Shown: positions 48,975 to 57,956, counted from the stretch's first letter. The stretch: DNA of 64,000 nucleotides from Pseudomonadota bacterium (GCA_023426545.1 JAFAAN010000175.1:62001-126000), one strand, 5' to 3'. Program-made: numbers and translations. The notes: a model not told the origin generated them from the letters alone.

Positions 48975-51073
48975 CCACCATGCCGTACCTCCGTACCGGG
49001 CTTCGCGGCGGGCCACGACACGGTGACGCACGTTCCGCGGCCCTCCTCGCTCTCAAGCTCCAGCCGGCCACCATGGTTGCGCACCACGTGGGCCACCATC
49101 GCCAGCCCCAGCCCCGTGCCCTGCCCCCGCTTCTTGGTGGTGAAGAAGGGGTCGAACACCTGATTCAAATGCTCCCGGGGAATGCCGCATCCGTCGTCTC
49201 GGATGGTGAGCACCACCATCTGCGCTCCCTCTGGCGCCGCCGCGGTCAGCGTCACCCGCCCGCCCTCGCCGCAGGCATGGCAGGCGTTGAGCGCCAGGTT
49301 CACCAGCACCTGCTGGAGCTGGTCCGGGTCCGCGGCCAGCGGCGGGAGCGACTCGGGGGCGTCCACCTCGATGCGTACCTGCCGCCGCTCGACCTCCATG
49401 CGCAGCAGCTCGTGGACGTCGCGCAGGATGGCGCCCAGCGGCACCAGGCGCACCGCCGTGGGCTGTAAGCGCGAGAAGTCCAGCAGTTGCCGCAGCGTGC
49501 GGCTCACCCGGTCGATCTGCTCGATGATGACGGCGATGCCGGGCCCCTGGGGATGCTCCCGGCTCAGCTTGCCCAGGACGTACTCCGCCCGGCCGCGGAC
49601 CACCCCCAGCGGCGTGCCAATCTCATGCGCGATGCCCGCGGCGAGCGCGCCCACCGTGGCCAGCTTCTCCGCGCGCAGCAGCTGCGTCTCCAGCGCGCGC
49701 ACGTTGCTCAGGTCCTCCACCACCAGCAGCGTCTGCACCTCCGGGTGGCGCGCCTCCAGCGGCACCGCGTGGAGGCTGAACCGGCCCTCGTCCCCGAAGA
49801 GCACCAGCGCCTCGCCCAGCACGCTGTGGGCGCGGGACTCACTGGCCGCGGCGGCGACGAGCGCGCGAATCCTCGCCACCACTGGCGCCGGGGCCAGGGG
49901 AAAGGCCGCCTCCAGCGGCGCGCCAATGGCGTGGGGCGGCATGCGTTCGCGTAGCACCTGATTCACCGCGCTGATGAGCCCGTCCGCGGTGAGCGCCAGC
50001 ACCCCGGAGGGAATATGGTCGAGGATCTTCTGCGTCTTGTCGTGCAGGTGCGCCAGCTGCTCCGCGTGCTGGCGGCTCTCCCGGAGCGCCGCCGCGCGGC
50101 GCTGCGCCAGCACCACGTACACGGCGAAGGTCACCAGGAAGAGCGCCACCAGCAGCGCCGCGGCCAGCAGCCGCCAGATGAGCGCCTGCTGGTGCGCGCG
50201 GAGCGCCGCGGTGGACACCAGCGTGGCCGCGGACCAGTGGCTGCCGCCCCGGACGCGGATGGGGGTGAAGACGGCGATGGCGTCGGAGCGCCCCAGGCCC
50301 AGCCGCTCGGCCTCGTCCGCGCGCAGCGGCAGCGCGCCACGCTCGCCCTCGCGCATGCGCGCAATCAGGGCCGTGAAGCCGGGGACCCGCGAGCCCTCCA
50401 CGTCCAACCGCCGGAGCCAGTCCACCAGCCTGGCATCACTGGCGGAGGTGGGCTGGCCGTGAGCGCCCAGCAGCACGAGCCGCGCCTCCGGGGCCGACGT
50501 GACGATGCGCAGCGGCATGAAGAAGGACGCCGTGTCCACCAGCACCGCCACCGCGCCGGCCGGACTGCCCGCCTCATCCTGGGGCAGCGCGGTGGCCATG
50601 ACGCGCAGCCAATCCGAGCTCTCGTCCTCCACGGGCGCAGACAACGTCACATCTCCCGGCGGGCGCGCCAGGGCCTGCCGGGCCGCGTCGGCCATCTGCG
50701 CCAGCACCGGCGCGCGGGCCACCTGCTTCCCCATGCGCCGGTCCAGCATGCGCAGCCATTCCTTGCCGCTCGCGTCGTACGCGACGATGACCTTGTACTG
50801 GCCCACCGCCTCCAGCAGCGCGCGCAGCTCGCGCCGGTGCTCGGCGACCGTGCCCGGCTGCGACATCAGCTCGCCCGCGAAGCGCAGGTCCTCCGCCACG
50901 TCCTCCAGCGTCTCCGCCACACCGCGCGTGGCCTCGTCGAGCTGCGCCTGGCGCTCCACCGCGAACTGGCGCGCCAGGGCCTCCCGGTTGCGCTCCAGCA
51001 GGGTGAACACCCCCAGCCCCACCGAGGTGAGGGCGGCGCAGAGGAGCAGGACGGGGACGAGCGCGTAGCGCAT
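48968..51073 (-). CDS. Membrane histidine kinase (NtrB-like core)
   Basis: 701 residues: membrane segment 1 (~3-25), a ~270-residue periplasmic sensor (dCache-like by length and pattern), membrane segment 2 (~297-320), a PAS-like domain (~345-450), HisKA (H483 in GIAHEIGTPLGVV) and HATPase (NLALNACHA, DDGCGIP, GTGLGLAM). The HEIGTPL box is typical of kinases paired with sigma-54 activators. Only a fragment of such a partner follows, so it is now an orphan kinase. Confidence 0.92.
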   Translation of the reverse strand: MRYALVPVLLLCAALTSVGLGVFTLLERNREALARQFAVERQAQLDEATRGVAETLEDVAEDLRFAGELMSQPGTVAEHRRELRALLEAVGQYKVIVAYDASGKEWLRMLDRRMGKQVARAPVLAQMADAARQALARPPGDVTLSAPVEDESSDWLRVMATALPQDEAGSPAGAVAVLVDTASFFMPLRIVTSAPEARLVLLGAHGQPTSASDARLVDWLRRLDVEGSRVPGFTALIARMREGERGALPLRADEAERLGLGRSDAIAVFTPIRVRGGSHWSAATLVSTAALRAHQQALIWRLLAAALLVALFLVTFAVYVVLAQRRAAALRESRQHAEQLAHLHDKTQKILDHIPSGVLALTADGLISAVNQVLRERMPPHAIGAPLEAAFPLAPAPVVARIRALVAAAASESRAHSVLGEALVLFGDEGRFSLHAVPLEARHPEVQTLLVVEDLSNVRALETQLLRAEKLATVGALAAGIAHEIGTPLGVVRGRAEYVLGKLSREHPQGPGIAVIIEQIDRVSRTLRQLLDFSRLQPTAVRLVPLGAILRDVHELLRMEVERRQVRIEVDAPESLPPLAADPDQLQQVLVNLALNACHACGEGGRVTLTAAAPEGAQMVVLTIRDDGCGIPREHLNQVFDPFFTTKKRGQGTGLGLAMVAHVVRNHGGRLELESEEGRGTCVTVSWPAAKPGTEVRHGGW

Positions 51074-51165
51074 GGGCCGCGGAGTCTAACGCCCAACGCC
51101 CTCCCAACCCCTTGAAATAGCAGGGAAATACAGAGGCCCGCGCCCCCAGCGACCGACTTTCGTGA

Positions 51166-51208
51166 TTGACACTCCGCGTCGGGGGCTGCTACCTACCGGT
51201 CGGTAGGT
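51166..51208 (+). promoter_or_regulatory. aib promoter and AibR operator
   Basis: TTGACA at 51166-51171 and a weak TACCTA at 51190-51195 (18-bp spacer) form the likely promoter. A palindrome with perfect 8-bp arms and a 2-bp centre (51191-51208, ACCTACCGGTCGGTAGGT) overlaps the -10 and is a typical TetR operator. It lies 18 bp ahead of aibR, so the repressor should control itself and the genes behind it. Confidence 0.8.
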
Positions 51209-51226
51209 CCCAAGGAAGGAGCAGAC

Positions 51227-51910
51227 GTGACGAACACCGGAGGACGGAAGCCGGACGAGGGCGAGCGCTACCGGGCCATCCTGGAGACGGCGGCGCGGCT
51301 CATCTGTGACCGGGGGTACGAGGGCACATCGATGCAGGAGATCGCCGCCGCGTGCCGGATGACGAAGGCGGGCCTCTACCACCACATCCAGAACAAGGAG
51401 CAGCTGCTCTTCGCCATCATGAACTACGGGATGGACCTGTTCGAGGAGCAGGTCCTCACGCGCGTGCAGCACATCGCCAATCCCGTGGAGCGGCTGCGCG
51501 CCTGCATGCGGCACAACATCCTGCTGGTGACGCGGGGGTGGAGCAAGGAGGTCATCATCATCCTCCACGAGCACGCCACGCTCACCGGCGAGGCGCGCGC
51601 CTTCATCGACGCGCGGAAGAAGCGCTACGTCGACTTCCTGGAGGAGACCTTCGCGCAGGCCGCGCAGCAGGGCCTCATCCGTCCCGTGGACCCGACGGTG
51701 GGCGCCTTCTCGTTCCTGGGCATGGTGCTGTGGATCTACAAGTGGTTCAAGCCGGACGGGCGCCTCACGGACGAGCAGATCGCCGACGGCATGGTGGACC
51801 TGCTGTTCCCGCAGCTCGTCGCCACGGGCACCTCCGACGCGCCGGGCACCGCCCCGCTGCGCATGGTCCCGCGCGCGTCCGCCACCGGGACGGACCCGGA
51901 GGGCACATGA
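51227..51910 (+). CDS. aibR: TetR-family regulator of isovaleryl-CoA synthesis
   Basis: 227 residues. N-terminal TetR helix-turn-helix (about 16-62; ILETAARLICDRGYEGTSMQEIA, given in part, and GLYHHIQNKEQLL), then a helical ligand domain (~80-205). AibR of Myxococcus senses isovaleryl-CoA and represses the aib genes. GTG at 51227 has AAGGAAGGAG upstream. The assignment rests on the gene order aibR-aibA-aibB-aibC-mvaS, which I recognise from Myxococcus. Confidence 0.87.
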   Translation: MTNTGGRKPDEGERYRAILETAARLICDRGYEGTSMQEIAAACRMTKAGLYHHIQNKEQLLFAIMNYGMDLFEEQVLTRVQHIANPVERLRACMRHNILLVTRGWSKEVIIILHEHATLTGEARAFIDARKKRYVDFLEETFAQAAQQGLIRPVDPTVGAFSFLGMVLWIYKWFKPDGRLTDEQIADGMVDLLFPQLVATGTSDAPGTAPLRMVPRASATGTDPEGT

Positions 51911-52704
51911 AGACCGCGCGCTGGTGCTCGCTCGAAGAGGCGGTGGCCTCCATTCCGGATGGCGCATCACTGGCCACCGGAGGCTTCATGCTGGGCCGCG
52001 CGCCCATGGCGCTGGTGATGGAGCTCATCGCGCAGGGCAAGCGGAGGCTGGGCCTCATCTCGCTCCCCAACCCGCTGCCCGCGGAGTTCCTCGTCGCGGG
52101 AGGCTGCCTGGAGAAGCTGGAGATTGCCTTCGGCGCCCTGAGCCTCCAGGGCCGCGTGCGCCCCATGCCCTGCCTGAAGCGGGCCATGGAGCAGGGCACC
52201 CTCTCCTGGCGCGAGCATGACGGCTACCGCGTCGTCCAGCGGCTGCGGGCGGCGTCCATGGGGCTGCCCTTCATCCCCGCCCCGGACGCGGACGTGTCCG
52301 ACCTGGCGCGGGCCGAGCCGCCGCCCACGGTGGAGGACCCCTTCACCGGCCAGCGCGTGGCGGTGGAGCCGGCCTTCTATCCGGACGTCGCGCTGATTCA
52401 CGCGCGCGCCGCGGACGAGCGCGGCAACCTCTACATGGAGGACCCCACCACGGACCTGCTGGTGGCCGGCGCGGCGAAGCGCGTCATCGCCACGGTGGAG
52501 GAGCGCGTGGCGAAGCTGCCTCGCGCCACCCTGCCCGGCTTCCAGGTGGAGCGGATCGTCCTGGCGCCCCGGGGCGCGCTGCCCACCGGCTGCGCCGGCC
52601 TGTACCCGCACGATGACGACATGCTGGCCCGCTACCTCGCGCTGGCCGAGACGGGCCGCGAGGCGGAGTTCCTGGGCGCGCTGCGGACGCGGAGGGCGGC
52701 ATGA
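51907..52704 (+). CDS. aibA: 3-methylglutaconyl-CoA decarboxylase subunit A
   Basis: 265 residues, homologous to the A subunit of class I (glutaconate-type) CoA-transferases: IPDGASLATGGFMLGRAPMA near the N-terminus and IHARAADERGNLYME in the middle. In Myxococcus AibA/AibB have become a decarboxylase that turns 3-methylglutaconyl-CoA into 3,3-dimethylacrylyl-CoA, a step of the alternative isovaleryl-CoA route. ATG overlaps the aibR stop (ATGA), so the genes are coupled. Confidence 0.88.
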   Translation: MKTARWCSLEEAVASIPDGASLATGGFMLGRAPMALVMELIAQGKRRLGLISLPNPLPAEFLVAGGCLEKLEIAFGALSLQGRVRPMPCLKRAMEQGTLSWREHDGYRVVQRLRAASMGLPFIPAPDADVSDLARAEPPPTVEDPFTGQRVAVEPAFYPDVALIHARAADERGNLYMEDPTTDLLVAGAAKRVIATVEERVAKLPRATLPGFQVERIVLAPRGALPTGCAGLYPHDDDMLARYLALAETGREAEFLGALRTRRAA

Positions 52705-53441
52705 GCGCGACGCTGGACATCACCCCCGCGGAGACGGTGGTGGCGCTGCTGGCGCGGCAGATTGACGACGGCGGCGTGGTGGCCACAGGCGTGGCCTCGC
52801 CGCTGGCCATCCTCGCCATCGCCGTGGCGCGCGCCACGCACGCGCCGGGCCTGACGTATCTGGCGTGCGTGGGCTCGCTGGACCCGGAGATTCCCACGCT
52901 GCTCCCCTCCTCCGAGGACCTGGGCTACCTGGACGGCCGCTCCGCGGAGATCTCCATCCCGGACCTTTTCGACCATGCGCGGCGCGGCCGGGTGGACACC
53001 GTCTTCTTCGGCGCGGCGGAGGTCGACGCCGAGGGCGCCACCAACATGACGGCCAGCGGCAGCCTGGACAGGCCGAGGACGAAGTTCCCCGGCGTGGCGG
53101 GCGCTGCGACGCTGCGGCAATGGGTGCGCCGCCCGGTGCTGCTGGTGCCCCGGCAGTCGCGCCGCAACCTGGTGCCCGAGGTCCAGGTCGCCACCACGCG
53201 CGACCCGCGCCGGCCCGTGACGCTCATCTCCGACCTGGGCGTCTTCGAGCTGGGCGCCTCCGGAGCCCGGCTGCTCGCGCGCCACCCCTGGGCCACCGAG
53301 GACGCCATCGCCGAGCGCACCGGCTTCGCCTTCCAGGTGCCGGAGGCGCTGCCCGTCACCCCCCTGCCGGATGCGCGCACGGTGGCAGCCATTCGCGCCA
53401 TCGACCCACGGGGCTACCGCGACGCGCTCGTCGGCTCCTGA
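52701..53441 (+). CDS. aibB: 3-methylglutaconyl-CoA decarboxylase subunit B
   Basis: 246 residues, class I CoA-transferase B subunit. True CoA-transferases carry a catalytic glutamate near residue 54; here LTYLACVGSL puts a cysteine (C56) at that region, which matches what I recall for AibB and marks the change from transferase to decarboxylase. Overlaps aibA by 4 bp. Confidence 0.88.
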   Translation: MSATLDITPAETVVALLARQIDDGGVVATGVASPLAILAIAVARATHAPGLTYLACVGSLDPEIPTLLPSSEDLGYLDGRSAEISIPDLFDHARRGRVDTVFFGAAEVDAEGATNMTASGSLDRPRTKFPGVAGAATLRQWVRRPVLLVPRQSRRNLVPEVQVATTRDPRRPVTLISDLGVFELGASGARLLARHPWATEDAIAERTGFAFQVPEALPVTPLPDARTVAAIRAIDPRGYRDALVGS

Positions 53442-53480
53442 CGCCCCGCCCCCCCTTTCTTGGATGCACGGAGAACCCTG

Positions 53481-54518
53481 ATGAAAGCCGTCGTTCTGCG
53501 AAGCTTTGGTGAAGCGGGCAACCTGAAGTTGGAGACCGTGCCCATGCCCCGCCCCGGGCGGGGCGAGGTGCTGCTCCGCGTGCACGCCTGTGGCGTCTGC
53601 TACCACGACGTCATCAACCGGCGCGGCAACCTGCCCCGCACCAGCGTCCCCGCCATCCTGGGCCACGAGGCCGCGGGCGAGGTCATCGAAGTGGGCCCGG
53701 ACACCCCGGACTGGAAGACGGGGGACCGCGCCGCGACGCTCCAGCGCATGTCCTGTGGCGAGTGCGCGCTGTGCAAGATGGGCCGCAACAGCCTCTGCAA
53801 GACGGACAACCGCTTCTTCGGCGAGGAGCTACAGGGGGGCTATGCCCAGTTCATGGTGGCGCCCGTGCGCGGCCTGGGCCGGGTGCCCGCGTCGCTGCCC
53901 TGGAACGAGGCGGCGACGGTGTGCTGCACCACCGGCACCGCCGTCCACACCGTGCGCACGCGGGGCCGGCTCCGCGCGGGTGAGACGGTGCTCATCACCG
54001 GCGCCAGCGGCGGCGTGGGGCTGTCCTCCGTGCAGCTGGCGCGGCTGGATGGCGCGCGCGTCATCGCGGTGACGTCGAGCGAGGCGAAGGTCCAGGCGCT
54101 GAAGGAGGCCGGCGCGGACGAGGTCATCGTCTCCAGGGGCCTGGACTTCGCGTCGGAAGTCCGCAAGCGCACGCAGGGCGCGGGCGTGGACATGGCCGTC
54201 GAGATCGTCGGCAGCGCCACCTTCGACCAGACGCTCAAGTCCATGGCGCCGGGCGGGCGCGTGGTGGTGGTGGGCAACCTGGAGTCGGGGCTGGTGCAGC
54301 TCAACCCGGGGCTCGTCATCGTCAAGGAGCTGGAGATCCTGGGGGCCTACGCCACCACCCAGGCGGAGCTGGACGAGGCCCTGCGCCTGACGGCCACCGG
54401 CGGCGTGCGGCAGTTCGTGACGGACGCGGTGCCCCTGGCCGAGGCCGCGAAGGCGCACTTCCGGCTGGAGAACCGCGAGGTGGCGGGCCGGCTGGTGCTG
54501 GTGCCCCCCGAGGCGTGA
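53481..54518 (+). CDS. aibC: Zinc-type MDR oxidoreductase of the isovaleryl-CoA route
   Basis: 345 residues, medium-chain dehydrogenase/reductase. Catalytic zinc region CGVCYHD, GHEAAGEV, four structural zinc cysteines (CGECALCKMGRNSLC) and NAD(P) motif TGASGGVGL. AibC reduces 3,3-dimethylacrylyl-CoA to isovaleryl-CoA. ATG at 53481 is preceded by GGAGAA; it lies 39 bp after aibB. Confidence 0.88.
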   Translation: MKAVVLRSFGEAGNLKLETVPMPRPGRGEVLLRVHACGVCYHDVINRRGNLPRTSVPAILGHEAAGEVIEVGPDTPDWKTGDRAATLQRMSCGECALCKMGRNSLCKTDNRFFGEELQGGYAQFMVAPVRGLGRVPASLPWNEAATVCCTTGTAVHTVRTRGRLRAGETVLITGASGGVGLSSVQLARLDGARVIAVTSSEAKVQALKEAGADEVIVSRGLDFASEVRKRTQGAGVDMAVEIVGSATFDQTLKSMAPGGRVVVVGNLESGLVQLNPGLVIVKELEILGAYATTQAELDEALRLTATGGVRQFVTDAVPLAEAAKAHFRLENREVAGRLVLVPPEA

Positions 54519-54567
54519 GCGAAGCGGCGGCTGGAATCCACAGCACGACAAGGAATCGAGGAGTCCG

Positions 54568-55824
54568 ATGAAGAAGCGCGTGGGAATCGAAGCGTTGGCG
54601 GTCGCGGTGCCGTCCCGGTACGTGGACATCGAGGACCTGGCCCGGGCCCGCGGGGTAGACCCCGCGAAGTACACGGCCGGCCTGGGGGCGAAGGAGATGG
54701 CGGTCAACGACCCCGGCGAGGACACCGTGGCGCTGGCGGCCACCGCCGCGGCCCGCCTGCTGCGCCAGCAGGACGTGGACCCGGCGCGGATCGGCATGCT
54801 GGTGGTGGGCACGGAGACGGGCATCGACCACTCGAAGCCGGTCGCCTCGCACGTCCAGGGCCTGCTGAAGCTGCCGCGTACCATGCGCACCTTTGACACG
54901 CAGCACGCGTGCTACGGCGGCACCGCCGGCCTGATGGCAGCGGTGGAGTGGATTGCCTCCGGCGCTGGGGCAGGCAAGGTGGCGGTGGTGGTGTGCTCGG
55001 ACATCGCGCGCTACGGCCTGAACACCGCCGGCGAGCCCACCCAGGGAGGCGGCGCGGTGGCCCTGCTCGTCTCCGAGCAGCCCGACCTGCTCGCCATCGA
55101 CGTGGGGCTCAATGGCGTGTGCACCATGGACGTGTATGACTTCTGGCGGCCCGTGGGCCGGCGGGAGGCGCTGGTGGACGGGCACTACTCCATCCAGTGC
55201 TACCTGGAGGCCCTGTCCGGCGCGTACCGCGGCTGGCGCGAGAAGGCGCTGGCGGCCGGGCTGGTGCGCTGGTCGGACACCCTCCCCGGCGAGCAGCTCG
55301 CGCGCATCCTCTACCACGTGCCCTTCTGCAAGATGGCCCGCAAGGCGCACACCCAGCTCCGGCTCTGCGACCTGGAAGATTCGGCGGGCGCGGCGGGCCT
55401 GACGCCAGAGGCGCGGGAGGAACAGGCGAAGTCGGCCGCGAGCTACGAGGCGCAGGTAGCCTCGTCCCTGGGGCTGAACGCGCGCATCGGCAACGTGTAC
55501 ACCGCGTCGCTCTACCTGGCGCTGGCGGGCCTGCTCCACCGCGAGGCCGGCGCGCTCGCCGGACAGCGCATTGGCCTGCTGTCCTACGGCAGCGGCTGCG
55601 CGTCGGAGTTCTACTCCGGCACCGTGGGCGAGAAGGCCGCCGAGCGGATGGCCAGGGCGGACCTGGAGTCCGTGCTCGCCCGCCGTGAACGCATCTCCAT
55701 CGAGGAATACGAGCGGCTGATGAAGCTGCCCGCGGAGACGCCCGAGCCCGTGGCCCCGGCGCCGGGCGCCTTCCGGCTGACGGGCATTCACGACCACCGC
55801 CGCCAGTACGCCGAGGGAACCTGA
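54568..55824 (+). CDS. mvaS: Hydroxymethylglutaryl-CoA synthase
   Basis: 418 residues. Catalytic cysteine in TQHACYGGT (C115), glutamate in VGTETGID (E83) and histidine in YHVPFCKMARKAH. It condenses acetyl-CoA with acetoacetyl-CoA to HMG-CoA, which enters both the mevalonate route and, after dehydration elsewhere, the aib route. ATG at 54568 follows GAGGAG. Last gene of the operon. Confidence 0.93.
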   Translation: MKKRVGIEALAVAVPSRYVDIEDLARARGVDPAKYTAGLGAKEMAVNDPGEDTVALAATAAARLLRQQDVDPARIGMLVVGTETGIDHSKPVASHVQGLLKLPRTMRTFDTQHACYGGTAGLMAAVEWIASGAGAGKVAVVVCSDIARYGLNTAGEPTQGGGAVALLVSEQPDLLAIDVGLNGVCTMDVYDFWRPVGRREALVDGHYSIQCYLEALSGAYRGWREKALAAGLVRWSDTLPGEQLARILYHVPFCKMARKAHTQLRLCDLEDSAGAAGLTPEAREEQAKSAASYEAQVASSLGLNARIGNVYTASLYLALAGLLHREAGALAGQRIGLLSYGSGCASEFYSGTVGEKAAERMARADLESVLARRERISIEEYERLMKLPAETPEPVAPAPGAFRLTGIHDHRRQYAEGT

Positions 55825-55830
55825 GCCCTG

Positions 55831-55881
55831 GCCGTGGGCCGGGACGGCGAGCCCCCCCGCTCCCGCCCGGCGGCCCACGGC
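55831..55881 (+). terminator. Terminator hairpin of the aib operon
   Basis: A perfect 10-bp stem (55831-55840 with 55872-55881) starts 7 bp past the mvaS stop. The 31-nt loop is long, so confidence is moderate. Confidence 0.5.
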
Positions 55882-56042
55882 GCCGGGCCGTCCTCCCAGA
55901 GGCGCGCCGAGAAACCGGCGGGCTGCCCGGTGCCTCATCTCCCATCGGCCGCTCCCTACCGTGTGTCTCGAACCCGGGGGGAGACGCGCTCCGTCACCTC
56001 CGGGCCTCGTCGAATCCGATACGGACGAAAGGAGACGGAACC

Positions 56043-56528
56043 ATGGCTGACTTACCTGTCCGCAGAGGCGGAGGCTTGCTGGGGCCGCAGCGCGGCTGGG
56101 ACCCCTTCGAGCGCATGCAGGAGCTGCTGGGTCTCGATATCGGCCGGATGCTCGTTCCCCCCGGCGCACGGGAGGGCGGCTTCGTTCCCGACTTCGAGGT
56201 GAAGGAGACCAAGGACGCCTTCATCTTCAAGGCCGACATTCCCGGCGTGGAGGAGAAGGACCTCGAAATCACCCTGGCGGAGAACCGGCTCACCATCAGC
56301 GGCAAGCGGGAAGAAGAGCGCCGCGAGGAGAGCGACCGGTATTACACCTACGAGCGCAACTATGGCTCGTTCAGCCGCACCTTCACCCTGCCGCGCGGAG
56401 TGAACGCGGACGACGTGCAGGCCGACTTCAAGAACGGCGTGCTCGGCGTGCGCATCCCCAAGAAGACCGAGGACCAACCCAAGCGAATCAAGGTCGGCGG
56501 CGAGCGCGGCGAGAAGGCCAAGGCCTGA
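56043..56528 (+). CDS. Small heat-shock protein (Hsp20 family)
   Basis: 161 residues. Alpha-crystallin domain ~46-140 (FEVKETKDAFIFKADIPGV in part, ISGKREEE, NGVLGVRIPK) with a C-terminal basic tail carrying an I-K-V motif. The N-terminus MADLPVRRGG resembles myxobacterial sHsps of the SP21 type. It is an ATP-independent holdase, expected to be induced by heat or development. AAAGGAGA precedes the ATG. No CIRCE element is visible upstream. Confidence 0.95.
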   Translation: MADLPVRRGGGLLGPQRGWDPFERMQELLGLDIGRMLVPPGAREGGFVPDFEVKETKDAFIFKADIPGVEEKDLEITLAENRLTISGKREEERREESDRYYTYERNYGSFSRTFTLPRGVNADDVQADFKNGVLGVRIPKKTEDQPKRIKVGGERGEKAKA

Positions 56529-56708
56529 GCCCCGCGCCTCCAGGCCTGACGGCGCGATGGGCCCCGGCGGGTGAGCACGGCGAATCGAGGCGTTAAGACA
56601 GACCCTTCGCGGAGGGGCCTCGGACGCGCTCTCCCCCGGGGCCAACGGCTCCCGCGCCACGGTGTGCGCGTTGCAGCGGGCCCGAGCGCGGCATATACAA
56701 CGCCCATC

Positions 56709-57113
56709 GTGTCCGGGCTTTCGCGACTCCTCGCGCTCTCGCTGTTGCTCCTCTGGCAGACGGTGGCCAGCGGCGCGGCGGGCCTTGCGCACTACTGCGA
56801 GAAGCAGGTCCAGACCCAATCCACCTTCTGCAAGTGTCCCCATGGGGGCGTGCACTCGGAAGCGGCCGCGCGCGGCGAGCCGGTGCTGCACGCGCACTGC
56901 TGCGACGCGCCGCACTGGAACCTGCCCTCGCCCACCGAGGCAGGCACCGCCAGCCACGCCCCCGTCGTCCACGCCCCCCTCACCCTGGTGCCAGCCGCGT
57001 GGCTACCTGGCCCACCCGTCGCGGACAGGCCCCCGCCATCGTTCGCGCGCAGGGAGGTGCCCCAGGGCCAGGGGCCGCCTGTCTTCCTCCGCATCCGCAC
57101 GCTGTTGATTTGA
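56709..57113 (+). CDS. Cys/His-rich exported small protein
   Basis: 134 residues. Signal peptide LLALSLLLLWQTVASGAAG, then a short region with clustered cysteines and histidines (HYCEKQ, CKCPHGGVHSE, HAHCCDAPHW) and a proline-rich tail. The cluster could bind metal. GTG at 56709 begins the signal; the longer frame from 56571 is arginine-rich and not protein-like. No family recognised. Confidence 0.6.
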   Translation: MSGLSRLLALSLLLLWQTVASGAAGLAHYCEKQVQTQSTFCKCPHGGVHSEAAARGEPVLHAHCCDAPHWNLPSPTEAGTASHAPVVHAPLTLVPAAWLPGPPVADRPPPSFARREVPQGQGPPVFLRIRTLLI

Positions 57114-57218
57114 GCCGAGCGCCCCTTCGTTGACGCTCGATGGCGGCCGCCCTGCGTCCGCCCGTCGAGCCCTGCCGAATGCGCTGTTTTCTCGAATCAA
57201 CGACGACGGAGTCGCGAC

Positions 57219-57362
57219 GTGGACATGCTCTGGGAGCTTTTGCTGGGAACCGTGGTGTTGACCTCCCTCATCGTGGTGGTGACGCCACCGCTGTGGAGCT
57301 CGAGGTTCAGCCTCCGTGAGAAGCTGAAGAAGGGCGGCGAGCACACGAAGCCAGACGCCTGA
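57219..57362 (+). CDS. Small single-pass membrane protein
   Basis: 47 residues. GTG at 57219 is preceded by GGAG at 7 nt. One hydrophobic helix (LLLGTVVLTSLIVVVTPPLW) followed by a basic cytoplasmic tail (REKLKKGGEHTKPDA). It follows the Cys/His-rich gene on the same strand. Function unknown; small-protein partners of membrane complexes look like this. Confidence 0.6.
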   Translation: MDMLWELLLGTVVLTSLIVVVTPPLWSSRFSLREKLKKGGEHTKPDA

Positions 57363-57376
57363 GCCGCATCTGGCTG

Positions 57377-57436
57377 CTTTCGGGAGGAGCCGGCCGTGTT
57401 ATGGCTTCTGACACGACAACCGGCTTTTCCCGAAAG
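57377..57436 (+). promoter_or_regulatory. Long RNA hairpin abutting a ribosome-binding site
   Basis: Arms 57377-57393 and 57420-57436 pair over 17 positions (15 Watson-Crick and two G-U), and the loop contains a further 5-bp pair (CGTGT with ACACG). The Shine-Dalgarno AAGG (57437-57440) directly adjoins its base, 12 bp before the ATG at 57448. It can end the upstream small-gene transcript or control translation of the lipoprotein. Confidence 0.75.
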
Positions 57437-57447
57437 AAGGCACGCTC

Positions 57448-57945
57448 ATGAAGGGTCGTTCCCAATTCGTTTCCGTCCTCGCATCCCTGCTTCTGTGCTC
57501 CGCCTGCGCGACGCCCGGCAGCGGGACCGCGGAGGCAGACATCCTCCAGCTCGTGAATGCGCAGGCGGAAGCCTGGAACCGGCAGGACGCCGAAGCCTGG
57601 TCCAAGGACTTCGCGCCGGACGCTCCGTTCATCAACATCGTGGGGACCGTGTTCGAGGGCCGCGATGAAATCCAGCAGCGCCACGCGAGCATCTTCGAGA
57701 CCATCTTCAAGGGCAGCCGGAGCCAGGTCACCGTGCGGAAGCTGTCGTTCATCCAGGACGACATCGCCATCGTCGACACCACGCACGAGGTGACGGGCCA
57801 TCCCGGCCTGCCCCCGGGTGTCCAGGACACCGAGCCCGGGCTGCTGCGCACGCAGATGCGCTACGTCATGAAGTACGCGGATGGCCAGTGGCGCATCCTC
57901 GCCGGGCAGAACACCGACGTGAAGCCCCGGCCGCAGGCCCCGTGA
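57448..57945 (+). CDS. SgcJ/EcaC-like (NTF2-fold) lipoprotein
   Basis: 165 residues. Lipobox LLLCSAC ends the signal sequence. The mature part (~28-155) is an NTF2/SnoaL-like domain: NAQAEAWNRQDAEAWSKDFAPDA and FINIVGTVFEGRDEI, ending in KYADGQWRILAGQNT, as in the SgcJ/EcaC family. No enzymatic activity is established for stand-alone members. It ends 12 bp before the stop of the convergent P-type ATPase gene. Confidence 0.82.
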   Translation: MKGRSQFVSVLASLLLCSACATPGSGTAEADILQLVNAQAEAWNRQDAEAWSKDFAPDAPFINIVGTVFEGRDEIQQRHASIFETIFKGSRSQVTVRKLSFIQDDIAIVDTTHEVTGHPGLPPGVQDTEPGLLRTQMRYVMKYADGQWRILAGQNTDVKPRPQAP

Positions 57946-57956
57946 GGCCCTGACCG

